Of a stretch of DNA of 34,707 nt, positions 7,057 through 16,028 are shown piece by piece; the first letter of the stretch is position 1; every line of letters begins with the position of its first letter. The notes beneath the pieces were generated by a model, which worked only from the letters and a program-made list of their open reading frames with translations, did not search any database and was not told where the DNA came from. Source of the stretch: Anaerolineae bacterium (GTDB taxonomy: Bacteria > Chloroflexota > Anaerolineae > Aggregatilineales > Phototrophicaceae); the NCBI GenBank assembly GCA_021296065.1, contig JAGWBD010000015.1, positions 1 through 34,707 of the forward strand. The letters are read 5' to 3'. Position numbers and translations under genes: made by a program.

Positions 7057-8763
7057 TTGATCGTATTGCCCGCCGCACACGCCCGTTTGGTCGAACAGGC
7101 GCTTGCAGCCGCCGTGGCCGCCGGCAACCTGCCCGCTGGCGAAAGGCCTGCCGTCGACATTCGGCCGGCCGCCCGGCCTGAACTGGGCGATTACGCCTCG
7201 GCCATTGCCCTGCGACTGGCGCGTCCCCTGCGCCGCAAGCCCCTGGAAATCGCCAACACCATTGCCGGGCATCTGCCGCCGGCACCCTTCCTTGCCAGCG
7301 TGGACGTGGCTCCACCCGGTTTCCTGAACTTTCGCCTGGATGAGACCTGGCTCTGTGCCCAGATCGACGCCATGCTGCAAGAGGGCGACACGCTGGCCCA
7401 ACTGGACAATGGAAACGGCCGCCGGGCGCTGGTCGAGTTTGTCAGCGCCAACCCCACCGGGCCGCTCCACATCGGCCGCAGCCGGGGCGCCATCGTCGGC
7501 GATACCCTGGCGCGCTTGCTGCAGGCCTGCGGATACAAGGTCGAACGCGAATACTATTTCAACAACGCCGGACGCCAGATGCAGATGCTCGGGGAAAGTC
7601 TGCGCATCCGTTATCTGCAAGCCCTCGGGCGGCAGGTCGACCTGCCGGAAGAGGACTTCTACCAGGGCGACTATCTGGTGCAGCAGGCCCGCCTGCTCCG
7701 GGAAGAACAGGGCGAAGCGCTGCTCTCCGCCGCCGGACGTGATTATCAACGATTTGCCGAGGCGCAGATGTTCGCCGGCATCCGCAGCACTCTGGAACGC
7801 ATCGATATCCGCCATGACCGCTTTTTCAACGAGCACAGCCTTTATGAAAACGGGGCGTTGGAAGACGTCCTTGACAGGCTGCAGGCACGGGACCAACTGT
7901 ACCAGGCCGCGGAATGGGAGGGCGCCAGCGAAGAGGAAAAAAATCGCGCCGCCGGTCGCGCGCCGGCGTCGTGGTTCCGCGCCTCCCGCTTTGGCATAGA
8001 CAAGGACCACGTGCTGATGCGCAGCGACGGAACGCCCACCTATACCTTGCCCGACATCGCCTATCATGCCGACAAACTGGCCCGCGCTTACGACCTGACC
8101 GTAAACATCCTCGGCGCGGACCACTACGTGCAGCACCAGGTGGTGCGGGCCGCCCTCGACGCGCTGGGCGAGGACACGTCGCGCCTGCGGGTCGTGATCC
8201 TGCAGTTCGTGCGTTTGATGCAGGGCGGCGTGGAACGCAAGATGAGCACGCGCCGCGGCGACTACGAGACCCTTGACGACCTGATTGACGAAACCGGACC
8301 TGACGCCGTGCGCTACCTGCTGCTGGCGCGCAGCGCGGACGCCCGCCTCGATTTCGACCTTGACCTGGCCGTCGCGCAGAACAACGACAACCCGGTCTAT
8401 TACATTCAGAATGCGCACGTACGCTGCGCCGGTATCCTGCGCCGGGCGGAAGCCGCAGGGATCGATGACACGGTGGGCGATCTCTCGCTGCTGGGTGACA
8501 ACGAGCGGTGTTTTCTGCGCAAGGCGCTGGAATTGCCGGCGGTCATTGAACAGTCCGTCACTGAACTGGAGCCGCACCGCATCGCCTTTTACGCGCACGA
8601 CCTGGCCGGTATCTTTCACCCGCTCTATGAAAATGTACGTGTGCTGGGCGAGGACGTGCCGCCCGAGCTGGCGGCAGCGCGACTGCGTTTCTATCGTGCC
8701 GCGCAACTGGTCTTCCGCCGCGTCCTTACGCTGATGGGCATGAGCGCGCCGGAGACCATGTAG
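7057..8763 (+). CDS. argS: Arginyl-tRNA synthetase
   Basis: 568 aa, class I aminoacyl-tRNA synthetase that charges tRNA-Arg. Visible parts are the N-terminal Arg-tRNA-synthetase add-on domain ([12 protein letters not shown]), the HIGH motif as [13 protein letters not shown] with H138, the [10 protein letters not shown] segment, the KMSK-equivalent KMSTRRG at about 395, and the C-terminal anticodon-binding DALR domain ending GMSAPETM. Length is typical. I chose TTG 7057 because a strong GGGAAGGGAG lies 6 bp upstream; the frame is open to 6997 with an ATG at 7024 that has no Shine-Dalgarno. dcd starts 25 bp downstream and is likely co-transcribed. Confidence 0.95.
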   Translation: MIVLPAAHARLVEQALAAAVAAGNLPAGERPAVDIRPAARPELGDYASAIALRLARPLRRKPLEIANTIAGHLPPAPFLASVDVAPPGFLNFRLDETWLCAQIDAMLQEGDTLAQLDNGNGRRALVEFVSANPTGPLHIGRSRGAIVGDTLARLLQACGYKVEREYYFNNAGRQMQMLGESLRIRYLQALGRQVDLPEEDFYQGDYLVQQARLLREEQGEALLSAAGRDYQRFAEAQMFAGIRSTLERIDIRHDRFFNEHSLYENGALEDVLDRLQARDQLYQAAEWEGASEEEKNRAAGRAPASWFRASRFGIDKDHVLMRSDGTPTYTLPDIAYHADKLARAYDLTVNILGADHYVQHQVVRAALDALGEDTSRLRVVILQFVRLMQGGVERKMSTRRGDYETLDDLIDETGPDAVRYLLLARSADARLDFDLDLAVAQNNDNPVYYIQNAHVRCAGILRRAEAAGIDDTVGDLSLLGDNERCFLRKALELPAVIEQSVTELEPHRIAFYAHDLAGIFHPLYENVRVLGEDVPPELAAARLRFYRAAQLVFRRVLTLMGMSAPETM

Positions 8764-8788
8764 GCCGGTAAACCGGCAGGAGCATTCT

Positions 8789-9343
8789 GTGAGCCTCAAA
8801 CCTGACCACTGGATCCGCCGCATGGCGCTGGAACAGGGCATGATCGAACCTTTCGTCGACGGGCAACGTCGCGCCGGCGTGATCAGCTACGGCCTGTCCT
8901 CCTATGGCTACGACATGCGCGTGGCCGACGAATACAAGATCTTCACCAACGTGCGCTCGGCCATCGTCGACCCCAAGGACTTTTCCGACGCTTCCTTCGT
9001 CGACCACCAGGGCGACATTTGCGTCATCCCGCCCAATTCTTTCGTGCTGGCGCGCAGCATGGAATACTTCCGCATTCCCCGTCAGGTGCTGACGCTCTGC
9101 GTCGGCAAGTCCACCTACGCCCGCTGCGGCCTTATCGTCAACGTGACGCCCTTCGAGCCGGAGTGGGAGGGTTACGTGACCCTGGAGATCAGCAACACCA
9201 CGCCCCTGCCCGCCCGCGTCTACTCCAACGAAGGAATCGCCCAGGTCATCTTTCTCGAGGCCGACGAGGCCTGTGAGACCTCCTACGCCGACAAGCGCGG
9301 CAAGTACCAGCGCCAGGACCGCCTGACCCTGCCGAAGTTGTAG
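8789..9343 (+). CDS. dcd: dCTP deaminase
   Basis: 184 aa. Converts dCTP to dUTP (or dUMP in the bifunctional form) for thymidylate synthesis. Family motifs are clear: SSYGYDMRV near the N-terminus, [11 protein letters not shown] with the Ser and Arg of the active site, [17 protein letters not shown] with the catalytic Glu, and [10 protein letters not shown]. The start is GTG 8789, preceded by CAGGAG. It follows argS by 25 bp. The sequence does not let me separate the mono- and bifunctional forms. The 266 bp after its stop carry no gene. Confidence 0.95.
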   Translation: MSLKPDHWIRRMALEQGMIEPFVDGQRRAGVISYGLSSYGYDMRVADEYKIFTNVRSAIVDPKDFSDASFVDHQGDICVIPPNSFVLARSMEYFRIPRQVLTLCVGKSTYARCGLIVNVTPFEPEWEGYVTLEISNTTPLPARVYSNEGIAQVIFLEADEACETSYADKRGKYQRQDRLTLPKL

Positions 9344-9609
9344 GCCCTGTCGAATGTCGCTGAACTGTTTCCGGCCCTGATTCCAGATTGACTGACTGCA
9401 TTCGCGCCCGCCGGTTGCTCGGCTCCGGCGCCATTGGTGTCTCCTGGCGTGGATGTTGCCATTGTGAGTTTCAGGCGTTGCGCGTTGGATAATTCACGGA
9501 AAGTACAGAGTATTCTTGTATCGTCTGCAAACAATATTAACATTTGATGCATCCTTGTGTGTAAACTGTTACAATCAATCCTCCGTTGAGAAATCACGGA
9601 GGCATTGGC
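9344..9609. other. AT-richer intergenic region upstream of the FN3 gene
   Basis: This 266 bp stretch is the largest gap in the window and is visibly richer in A/T than its surroundings (for example AATATTAACATTTGATG near 9534-9549). I see no RNA gene, terminator hairpin or coding frame with family resemblance. Its only recognisable element is the -10 box at 9570-9575. Confidence 0.5.
9567..9575 (+). promoter_or_regulatory. Extended -10 promoter of the FN3-repeat gene
   Basis: TGTTACAAT: an exact TACAAT at 9570-9575 with the TGn extension. No good -35 at 16-18 bp. Start near 9582, with GGAGG at 9598-9602 before ATG 9610. Confidence 0.5.
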
Positions 9610-10038
9610 ATGCCGCTCCAGCGTTCGCGTCTTCACGTTGCCATGTGGCTGCTGGCCGTGTTATTGCTCTCGCTGTTTCCCTTTGTGCCGACAATTCATG
9701 CGCAGGACGTTGACTGTGACCAGTACAACGATGTCGCATTCACGTTTCTGGAGGTTGACGAAACCGGCCCGATCACATTTGATGACCTGGGCGCAGGTTA
9801 CACCTACGAGTTCATCGTCTGTGAAGTGGTCCCTGATCCCAACACCGGCGCCTTGCTTTTCGGGTGTGACTACCCGGAGGAGTATTACTCGGTCTCCACC
9901 AATTCCTACCAGATTGCTGACTGGGACGAGCAAGGCATCTACTGGTATGGTGTGACCGGGTTCACTCCTGACGAGTGTTACATTTCAGGGCGTGCCAGAG
10001 ATTACAACTACACAGAACCTGTGAAGAAGAAGATGTGA
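9610..10038 (+). CDS. N-terminal fragment of the FN3-repeat protein
   Basis: 142 aa, still translatable. Signal peptide at about 1-31 (MWLLAVLLLSLFPFVPTIHA), then ~110 residues with paired Cys residues and many acidic and aromatic residues; I recognise no family. Good Shine-Dalgarno (GGAGG 9598-9602) and promoter. If translated, a short secreted protein ending in VKKKM would be made. Confidence 0.6.
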   Translation: MPLQRSRLHVAMWLLAVLLLSLFPFVPTIHAQDVDCDQYNDVAFTFLEVDETGPITFDDLGAGYTYEFIVCEVVPDPNTGALLFGCDYPEEYYSVSTNSYQIADWDEQGIYWYGVTGFTPDECYISGRARDYNYTEPVKKKM

Positions 10039-10298
10039 TCCCGACGTCGACTCCCCTTTCGGTCCTCTCGGCGCCGGACAACATCGCCTTCGCCCCCGCT
10101 GGCACGACCGTCACCCGGGACGCGGTGACGGACGCCTCCGGCTACATCGTCGAGTGGTTCAAGGGTAGCGATTCCTCCAGCAGCCACGAAGTGACCGGCA
10201 CCTCCTACAACATCCCCAACTTCGACACGACGGAGAGCTAAGGCGCCACGGTCAAGACCGTCAACGGGGCCAACGTCGCCGGACCGGCGTCGGACGTC

Positions 10299-11513
10299 GT
10301 GACCTGGACGCAGCCCAACGCGCCCAGAAATTTGCGCATCAACAACGATGGCAGCGTGACCTGGGACCCGGTTGAAGAGGCCAGTAAGTACAAGGTGGGC
10401 TGGGACCAGCAGGGTGGCACGCAGTCCCAGACTTTCACCTTTCAGACCGCCACCAACATGCAGGATGTTCCGGTCGTCCAGCCCGTCTACGAAATCCCGA
10501 ACTTCGACCCCGGGGCGGATTACAGCTCAAACGTGCGCACCGTCACGGACGCCGGCGCCGAGAGCGCGCGTTCCTTTACCACCCGCAACCCGCCGCCTTC
10601 GCCAGACGGTCTGGAAATCTCGGAGTTCGGCGTGGTCACCTGGAACACGGTGACCGAGGCGACCCATTACCTGGTCAACTGGCGCAAGGAGGACGAGACC
10701 TGGAACGAGGACAACCAGGTGACTACCGAGCGCTTCACCATCCCCAACTTTGACGCTGCCGCGGATTACATCGCGACCTTGCGGACCGTCGACAACCAGG
10801 ACATCGAAAGCTTTCCGCCGGTGGCCGAATCCTGGACTCCACCGACCGCGAAAGCGCCATCAGGTCTGAAGATCACCAGCGTCGGATTCGTCAGCTGGTC
10901 CGGCCCGGACAATGCCGACCGCTACCACGCCAACTGGCGCCTGAAGGACGGCACGTGGAGCAGCGACATTGAGGTTGACGGGGCCGACCCGCTGAACTTC
11001 ACGATCACGGGCTTTGACGAAAACCTGGAATATGAAGTGCGGGTTAAAACCGGGATTGACGTCGGCAACACGTCGGTGGAAAGCGGTTATTCGACCCAGA
11101 CCTGGCCCATGCCGGTCATGGAAAACTGGCACTCGGGCGAATCTTCCGACGAAAAGGAAACTCAGGACAATGAGTGGAACTGGCGCATTGCGCCGCATAA
11201 CGGCGCTTCCCTGATAGTCTGGTTCCGCGATGGCCAGCTGGAAGCCCGCAGCGGTGAGCAGGGTACGAGCCTCTTCACCAGCGCGCGCTGCACCACCTTC
11301 GCCAATCAACTGATCACCTCCAGCACGACGCTCGAGATCTGGTGTACGGCCAGCAATTACTACCTGGTCGTGGAGACCAGCCCGCAGCACCCCGGCGACA
11401 ACCGGCGCGATCTGCTCTACTTCGACTTTTCGGTATCGGACTGCTACCGCTCCTACGAATACCTGGACACAGGTGAGCAAGAGGTCTGGCTGCGCCTTTG
11501 CCGCCAGGGTTGA
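10299..11513 (+). CDS. C-terminal fragment of the FN3-repeat protein
   Basis: The open frame after the stop at 10239 holds three FN3-like repeats, recognisable by APxNLxI...VTW...Y.V.W and the closing F.IPNFD...Y...VRTV pattern, at about residues 6-90, 98-180 and 187-272. The last ~130 residues, after WPMPVMENWHS, form a separate Cys-containing domain I do not recognise. GTG 10299 has no Shine-Dalgarno, so independent translation is unlikely. Confidence 0.5.
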   Translation: MTWTQPNAPRNLRINNDGSVTWDPVEEASKYKVGWDQQGGTQSQTFTFQTATNMQDVPVVQPVYEIPNFDPGADYSSNVRTVTDAGAESARSFTTRNPPPSPDGLEISEFGVVTWNTVTEATHYLVNWRKEDETWNEDNQVTTERFTIPNFDAAADYIATLRTVDNQDIESFPPVAESWTPPTAKAPSGLKITSVGFVSWSGPDNADRYHANWRLKDGTWSSDIEVDGADPLNFTITGFDENLEYEVRVKTGIDVGNTSVESGYSTQTWPMPVMENWHSGESSDEKETQDNEWNWRIAPHNGASLIVWFRDGQLEARSGEQGTSLFTSARCTTFANQLITSSTTLEIWCTASNYYLVVETSPQHPGDNRRDLLYFDFSVSDCYRSYEYLDTGEQEVWLRLCRQG

Positions 11514-11596
11514 GTGGCGGCAAGGGCGACGGCAGGCGCTGAAACCCTTGTCCGGTGTTGCGATCGCCGCGCTTCCCCGCCATCCACGTCGCCATG

Positions 11597-11626
11597 TTGA
11601 CCGGCAATGACAGCAGGGAGTACACT
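11597..11626 (+). promoter_or_regulatory. Promoter of tRNA-Val
   Basis: TTGACC (11597-11602), 18 bp spacer, TACACT (11621-11626). Start near 11633, immediately before the mature tRNA 5' end at 11635. Confidence 0.65.
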
Positions 11627-11634
11627 GTGGCCAT

Positions 11635-11707
11635 GGGTCGTTAGCTCAACTGGCAGAGCGTTTGACTTACATTCAAGAGGTTACAGGTTCGAGTCCTGTA
11701 CGACCCA
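11635..11707 (+). tRNA. tRNA-Val, anticodon TAC
   Basis: 73 nt cloverleaf: acceptor GGGTCGT/ACGACCC with discriminator A; D stem GCTC/GAGC; anticodon stem TTTGA/TCAAG (first pair T-G wobble) with loop CTTACAT, giving anticodon TAC (valine GTA codons); T arm ACAGG-TTCGAGT-CCTGT. CCA is not encoded. Confidence 0.95.
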
Positions 11708-11774
11708 TCCCTCCGTCGCCGGTCGGAGCAGGTTCCCTGCTGCGCCCTTACATTTCAGCCCCGTTCCCTGCCTG

Positions 11775-12392
11775 ATGCGAAGTCGACTGCTGGTCGTGCT
11801 GGCGGGCGCCCTGCTGGTGACCCTGACCTGGAGCTTCCCGCTTTGGCGCCCACTGGTGATGGATGACGTGGTCGACGAGGCCTTTCCTGGCCTGAGGGGG
11901 GATTTGCTGGACGAATTCCGTCAACTGGGCGAAGTCGAGCAGGAGAGCCTTCTGCAACTGGCGCGCGAAGATGCGACCATGGCGCAGTCCATGCTGGAAG
12001 CCGCCTTGCGGGACCCCGTCCGGGTAGAGGAAGCGCAGCAGGCGGGGTCTACCCTGCGGGCGCAGGGCAATTTCGTACGCATCGACCCGCTGCACTGGGC
12101 GCAGGGGGAAGCGCTGGTCTACAGCCAGGCGGACGGCAACCATGTGCTGCGCTTCGAAAATTTCCGCGCCGCAAACGGACCGGACCTGCGCGTCATGCTT
12201 TCCGCCAGCCCGGCGCCACGCAGTCCTGCCGAACTCAATGAAGGCAATCTGGCGCTTGATCTCGGTCGACTCAAGGGCAACGTGGGCAACCAGAATTACC
12301 CGGTTCCGGCGGGAGTTGACCCGGGCCTGTATAATAGCGTCGTCATTTTCTGTCGCCGCTTCAATCTGGTGTTCAGCAGCGCAACGTTGTGA
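11775..12392 (+). CDS. Membrane-anchored DM13-domain protein
   Basis: 205 aa. An N-terminal hydrophobic segment (about 4-24) serves as signal or anchor, followed by a ~70-residue helical, acidic region and a DM13 domain from about 95 to the end. The DM13 signature is clear: G.F....HWAQGEALVY, VLRFENFRAANGPDLRVMLS, the strand LDLGRLKGNVGNQNYPVP and VVIFCRRFNLVFSSA with the invariant Cys. DM13 domains have been proposed to take part in redox or electron transfer at cell surfaces. There is no Shine-Dalgarno before ATG 11775; TACATT at 11749-11754 could be a -10. It begins 67 bp after tRNA-Val and is followed 42 bp later by a two-helix membrane protein. Confidence 0.85.
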   Translation: MRSRLLVVLAGALLVTLTWSFPLWRPLVMDDVVDEAFPGLRGDLLDEFRQLGEVEQESLLQLAREDATMAQSMLEAALRDPVRVEEAQQAGSTLRAQGNFVRIDPLHWAQGEALVYSQADGNHVLRFENFRAANGPDLRVMLSASPAPRSPAELNEGNLALDLGRLKGNVGNQNYPVPAGVDPGLYNSVVIFCRRFNLVFSSATL

Positions 12393-12434
12393 CCTCTTGC
12401 AACCAGTTTTTTGAACGAGGGCTGAATAAACGCC

Positions 12435-13112
12435 ATGGATGATCCACTGCCCGCCAGCCTTACGCGTGAAAGACGTTTTGCGCTGGACCCGGAACATGGA
12501 TGGTTGCGCGTCGCCATGCTGCTGATTTTCGTGGGGGTCTGGCTCCTGGTTTTTCTGCTGGGGCAAATGCTGCTGACCATTGATGGCTCAATTGTCATTT
12601 CGATTGTTGCCGGCTTCGCCATGGCCGCCTTTTCCGCCCAGCGCCTTGAAGGACCTCTGAAACAACGCTGGCCCAGTGGCCGCAGCGTATCGGTCACAGA
12701 CAAAAACATCCGCCTGCTGCAACGGGAACAAGAGCAGGAATCGCTGGACACCTCGCAGGAGGTCAATGTCCTGACCTGGCGTTTTCGCATCAGCCGTCGC
12801 TCCCGCGTACCAAAGGGCTGGTTCATGGTCGCCCTTGCGCTGGAACAGGACGAGCGCTACATCGCGCTTTACACCTTCATGTCCTCCGATGACTTTGAGA
12901 CCTTGCGCAATCATGGAAGCTTCACAGCCCTGCAAGGCAGGCGTCAGCGCAAGGAAAGCGGAGACCTGCGACTTGCCGGAGAACAGAAACGTTTGCACAG
13001 CGCCGAACAACTGCGCTGGCTGCAGGGCGGCGAGATGAGCAGGGAGGACTTCAGCGCCTGTCTCCGTCACCTGCGCCAGCGTTTTCCCGCCTGGATGCCG
13101 GAACTGGTCTGA
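12435..13112 (+). CDS. Two-helix membrane protein, possibly with a PH-like cytoplasmic domain
   Basis: 225 aa. Two adjacent hydrophobic helices at about 25-45 and 50-66 are preceded by a short basic N-terminus. The cytoplasmic part (about 75-170) alternates short beta-like segments (SVSVTDKNIRLLQ, VLTWRFRIS, WFMVALAL, YIALYTFMSSDDFETL), a pattern seen in bacterial PH-like domains; this is a resemblance and not a firm call. The C-terminus is charged and helical. ATG 12435 has GAGGG 13 bp upstream. It lies between the DM13 gene and the PPC-domain gene on the same strand, so it may belong to a three-gene envelope operon. Function unknown. Confidence 0.7.
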   Translation: MDDPLPASLTRERRFALDPEHGWLRVAMLLIFVGVWLLVFLLGQMLLTIDGSIVISIVAGFAMAAFSAQRLEGPLKQRWPSGRSVSVTDKNIRLLQREQEQESLDTSQEVNVLTWRFRISRRSRVPKGWFMVALALEQDERYIALYTFMSSDDFETLRNHGSFTALQGRRQRKESGDLRLAGEQKRLHSAEQLRWLQGGEMSREDFSACLRHLRQRFPAWMPELV

Positions 13113-13123
13113 ATTCGCTTGCG

Positions 13124-14671
13124 ATGTGCATTCAGGGACTCGCGCGCCATCTCTGCTTGCCGACGCTGTTGCTGTTCATCGTGTTGCCGGTCGCGCTGCT
13201 TGCCCAGGAACCTGCGCTGGACTACCTCAACCCGGTGTCTGGTCGTCTGGCCGCAGGTGAAATTCAGGACTGGCACTTCAATGCACGTGCCGGCAGCATG
13301 TTGTCACTGTCAGCGTATGCAGTCACAGGCGGAATCGACCCTCGCCTCGACATTTTCGACGTCAATGACCTCCTTGTCGCATCAAATGATGATGTCGACT
13401 GGCCTCTGAGCCGAAATGCAGTTATCGAAGCCTTCAGCCCGTTCAGCAACGGCAGCTACCGGGTTCGCGTCAGCAACGTTGGCCATGGCGCCGGAAATTA
13501 TGAACTGGTCCTGCAGGAAGGCTGGTCGACCCTGGCCTGGGAGGCGGACTTCGGTAACGCCTCTTCCTGGGAGACACGCCCCGATTCGGTGGACAGTTTT
13601 CTGGGAGAGGAGCGGGCGCTGCTCTCGCTGGAACCGCCGGCCAGCAACGTCGTCCTGATTCGCGAGTTGCAACTGCCGCAGGACGCCTGGGGCCTGCACG
13701 TCGCCATCACCGAGGTGGCCGGCAACCGTGGTTGGCGAGTCGGTATCGTGACTCACTGGGAGAGCGTTCGGGACTGGGCGCGTTTCATGGTGGATGACCA
13801 GGGACGCTGGCAGTACCTGATCAACACGGCAGCGGACTTGCGCGTGTTGCGTGCCCTGGCGCCGCATGCCGCCATTCAGCCCGGCGAAAAACCGGAGAGC
13901 CTCGGGCTGGTCTTTTATGGCGATGCCATCGAATTCTTCTTCAATCGCAAGTCGCTGGGGCGAATTATCGACGGGTTACCGGAAGGCCCTGGAAGAACCG
14001 GTCTCTACGCTGGAACCGGCAATCCCGATGGCGGTCAGGCTACGGCCTGGTACAGTGGCCTGAGGCTTACAGTTCCGACACAGACCTGGTCGGGCGCCAT
14101 CGTGCCCGACAGGTTGCCGGGAGAGGAACGTTCGACGATCCTTCGTCAACTCCAGCGGCATCGCCTCGTTCCCGCGGTCGGCGCCCTCGCCATGAACGTG
14201 CCGGAAAGTTTCGTGATCAGCAATCGCGCCGGCGTCAGTACCCTGCGCCTGGGAGGGGAGAACAGCTTCGCTCGCTTCGTGCTGGGCAGCAGCGTCGCCG
14301 CGCAACCCGCTTCCAGAGACCTGCTGGCCGGCTGCGGCCTGGTGCTCGAAACACAGGACGCAGAGACCTACACCCTGGCCTGGCTGGACAACAGCGGCAG
14401 CGCCGGACTGTCACGCCGCAAGGGCGAAGCCTTTGCGGCGGGGCCGTTGCGCAGTGACATTGCGCCGGGTAGCGCAGACGATCAGTTGCTTGTGATTGCC
14501 GATGGTGAGAACCTGTACTTCTACGCCAACAATCAATATGTCGGCGCGCAGCCGGTCGCTTTTGCTTCCGGCACAATCGGAATAGCCGCCGTCAGTTTCG
14601 ACAACCTGTCCACGACCTGCAACTTCAGGGATACCTGGATTTGGGACTGGCCCGCGGAGCCGATCAACTGA
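13124..14671 (+). CDS. Large secreted protein with PPC domain and repeated beta-sandwich-like regions
   Basis: 515 aa. Signal peptide at about 1-28, then a PPC-type (bacterial pre-peptidase C-terminal) domain at about 36-130: GRLAAGEIQDWHFNARAGSMLSL..., DPRLDIFDVNDLLVASNDDV and SYRVRVSNVGHGAGNYELVL. After this come two regions of about 180 residues (about 135-310 and 350-505), each rich in alternating strands and ending in a TGLYAGTGNP / GTIGIAAVSF-type strand; these resemble laminin-G/concanavalin-like folds that bind carbohydrate. No catalytic motif is visible. It starts 11 bp after the upstream stop and lacks its own clear Shine-Dalgarno, suggesting coupling. Its last 8 bp overlap the CpXC gene end. 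Confidence 0.75.
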   Translation: MCIQGLARHLCLPTLLLFIVLPVALLAQEPALDYLNPVSGRLAAGEIQDWHFNARAGSMLSLSAYAVTGGIDPRLDIFDVNDLLVASNDDVDWPLSRNAVIEAFSPFSNGSYRVRVSNVGHGAGNYELVLQEGWSTLAWEADFGNASSWETRPDSVDSFLGEERALLSLEPPASNVVLIRELQLPQDAWGLHVAITEVAGNRGWRVGIVTHWESVRDWARFMVDDQGRWQYLINTAADLRVLRALAPHAAIQPGEKPESLGLVFYGDAIEFFFNRKSLGRIIDGLPEGPGRTGLYAGTGNPDGGQATAWYSGLRLTVPTQTWSGAIVPDRLPGEERSTILRQLQRHRLVPAVGALAMNVPESFVISNRAGVSTLRLGGENSFARFVLGSSVAAQPASRDLLAGCGLVLETQDAETYTLAWLDNSGSAGLSRRKGEAFAAGPLRSDIAPGSADDQLLVIADGENLYFYANNQYVGAQPVAFASGTIGIAAVSFDNLSTTCNFRDTWIWDWPAEPIN

Positions 14672-16028
14672 TCTTGCCGTCCTCGCCGTCGCTGGCAGCC
14701 TTGTGCAGGACATCCAGGCGTCGCGCCAGTGTTTCCTGGCCCTGTTGACGCAACATGGCCGCCACGGCGCTCAGCGCCGGCAGCAGTGCAGCCCCGAAAT
14801 TTTGCGCGCCCTTCTCCAGCATGGCCAACGCCGCGCTGTCGTCCGGCGCTTCCAGCAATTCGTTTACAAAACGTAATTCGGGACGCATTTGCTGGCGCAT
14901 CAGATTGACGATTTTCTGGTGTATGCTCTTGAGTTTGCTGCTGGCCTGGATGTCCAGGCGACTTTCGGCCTCACGAATGTTGCCCGCCAGCACGGCCATG
15001 AAGCTCTCGTCCATCAGCGACAGATTCTCGCGAATGGCCCGGTCCGTATCCGGACTGGCGACGATAGCCTGCAGCACGCCGGCCGACCGCTGCAGGGCGG
15101 CCTGGGCCTGGGCATCCGCTTCCCGCGTCAACTCCCCCAGTCGCTCGCGCAGCGTTTCCAGTTGCGGACGCTCCGCCACCGGCGATCGGCCGATTTGCAG
15201 GCTGAGTTCCTGAAAGAAGGGGTAATCGAGCGCCGGCCGCACCAGACCGACCAGCGCTTGCAGGCGCGGCTCGTCCGACGCCAGTGCCAGCAACAGCGCC
15301 AATATATCCTTGCGCGTCGGCTTCTCTCCCAAAGCTTGCAGACGTCCGGCGACGTCTTTCACGATCCTGTCCTGTTCTTCTGCCTGTGCCGTCAATTGCC
15401 GGCCGAAACTGGAATGTTTGGCCGCCGCTTCCTGAACGGCGGCCAGCGCCTTGACCAGCGGTTCCTGGCCTTCCTGGACCGCCTGCTGCATCAGGGCAAG
15501 GGCGGCCTGAAAGAAGATGGCGTCGATTTCCGCGTCATGTTTTCGCACCAGGGAACGCAGGCGTTTCGGGTCCGCCTGGGTCATGCGGCCCAGCAGGTCA
15601 ACGCGCTGCCGCTGCGTTTCCAGCATGTCTTTCGTAACGCCATCCCCTTCCAGGACCTGTTCAATCAGGCCCTGCATGGTCAACACCTGCCCAGGCTGGA
15701 ACATGTAGCCGCGAAAGTCCTCTTTGGGGATGCGGCCCGTCAATTCCTTGAGCAGTTCGCCGACAACCTGATCCCGTTGCGTTCCCTGCAGATTCAACTC
15801 GGGTGGAACAAAGGCCAGCAGCACTTCGTTGTCGGCGTCGTGATACAGGAGCGGGGTCACCAACACGTTGCTCGCCCCGCAGGCCCTGCACTGGATGCGA
15901 TTCAACTGGCCGGAAAGCAGGGCCTGCTTCAATTGCGGCTGACGTTGGACCTCAATGATTTGTTCCACGTCAGCCTCAACCACGGAATTGCAGGCAGGGC
16001 AGTTGACATTCATGTTTGCTGGCATCAT
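14664..16028 (-). CDS. CpXC-domain protein
   Basis: 454 aa. The N-terminal ~120 residues are a CpXC domain: a zinc-ribbon-like pair CPAC (about 10-13) and CRAC (about 47-50), followed by VLVTPLLYHD and the LAFVPPELN strand. The remainder is almost entirely helical, with long Gln/Ala/Leu-rich stretches. CpXC proteins are frequent in Chloroflexota; their role is not established. It follows the histidine kinase with a 4 bp ATGA overlap (16025-16028), so the two are translationally coupled and may work in the same process. ATG 16028 is chosen for that overlap; ATG 16013 is an alternative. Confidence 0.8.
   Translation of the reverse strand: MMPANMNVNCPACNSVVEADVEQIIEVQRQPQLKQALLSGQLNRIQCRACGASNVLVTPLLYHDADNEVLLAFVPPELNLQGTQRDQVVGELLKELTGRIPKEDFRGYMFQPGQVLTMQGLIEQVLEGDGVTKDMLETQRQRVDLLGRMTQADPKRLRSLVRKHDAEIDAIFFQAALALMQQAVQEGQEPLVKALAAVQEAAAKHSSFGRQLTAQAEEQDRIVKDVAGRLQALGEKPTRKDILALLLALASDEPRLQALVGLVRPALDYPFFQELSLQIGRSPVAERPQLETLRERLGELTREADAQAQAALQRSAGVLQAIVASPDTDRAIRENLSLMDESFMAVLAGNIREAESRLDIQASSKLKSIHQKIVNLMRQQMRPELRFVNELLEAPDDSAALAMLEKGAQNFGAALLPALSAVAAMLRQQGQETLARRLDVLHKAASDGEDGKIS

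Larger units (their letters stand above)
9610..11513 (+). pseudogene. Secreted FN3-repeat protein, disrupted by a frameshift and an in-frame stop
   Basis: Read through, this would be one secreted protein of about 634 aa: signal peptide, an N-terminal Cys-containing domain, four fibronectin type III-like repeats and a C-terminal domain of ~130 aa. The N-terminal frame ends at TGA 10036-10038, but the adjacent frame continues with CEEEDVIPTSTPLSVLSAP into repeat 1, so one base is missing or extra around 10015-10025. Repeat 1 then hits TAA at 10239-10241, exactly where repeats 2-4 have Tyr (NFDTTES* versus NFDPGADY, NFDAAADY, FDENLEY), and the frame continues normally after it. In the same repeat the conserved Trp of the 'VTW' strand is Arg (CGG 10116-10118). 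Either a decaying gene or sequencing/assembly errors. Confidence 0.75.

Noticed and set aside
6991-8841. Long minus-strand open frame (616 aa) opposite argS
   Set aside because: It mirrors the argS coding frame in GC-rich DNA and has no recognisable family, low-complexity His/Gln/Val-rich composition and no supporting start signals.
10015-10040. Programmed frameshift at GAAGAAGAAGATG in the FN3 gene
   Set aside because: No classical slippery heptamer or downstream structure is seen, and a second lesion (TAA at 10239) in the same gene favours decay or sequence error.
11521-11550. CAAGGG / CCCTTG inverted repeat after the FN3 gene as a terminator
   Set aside because: The loop is 18 nt and no T tract follows.
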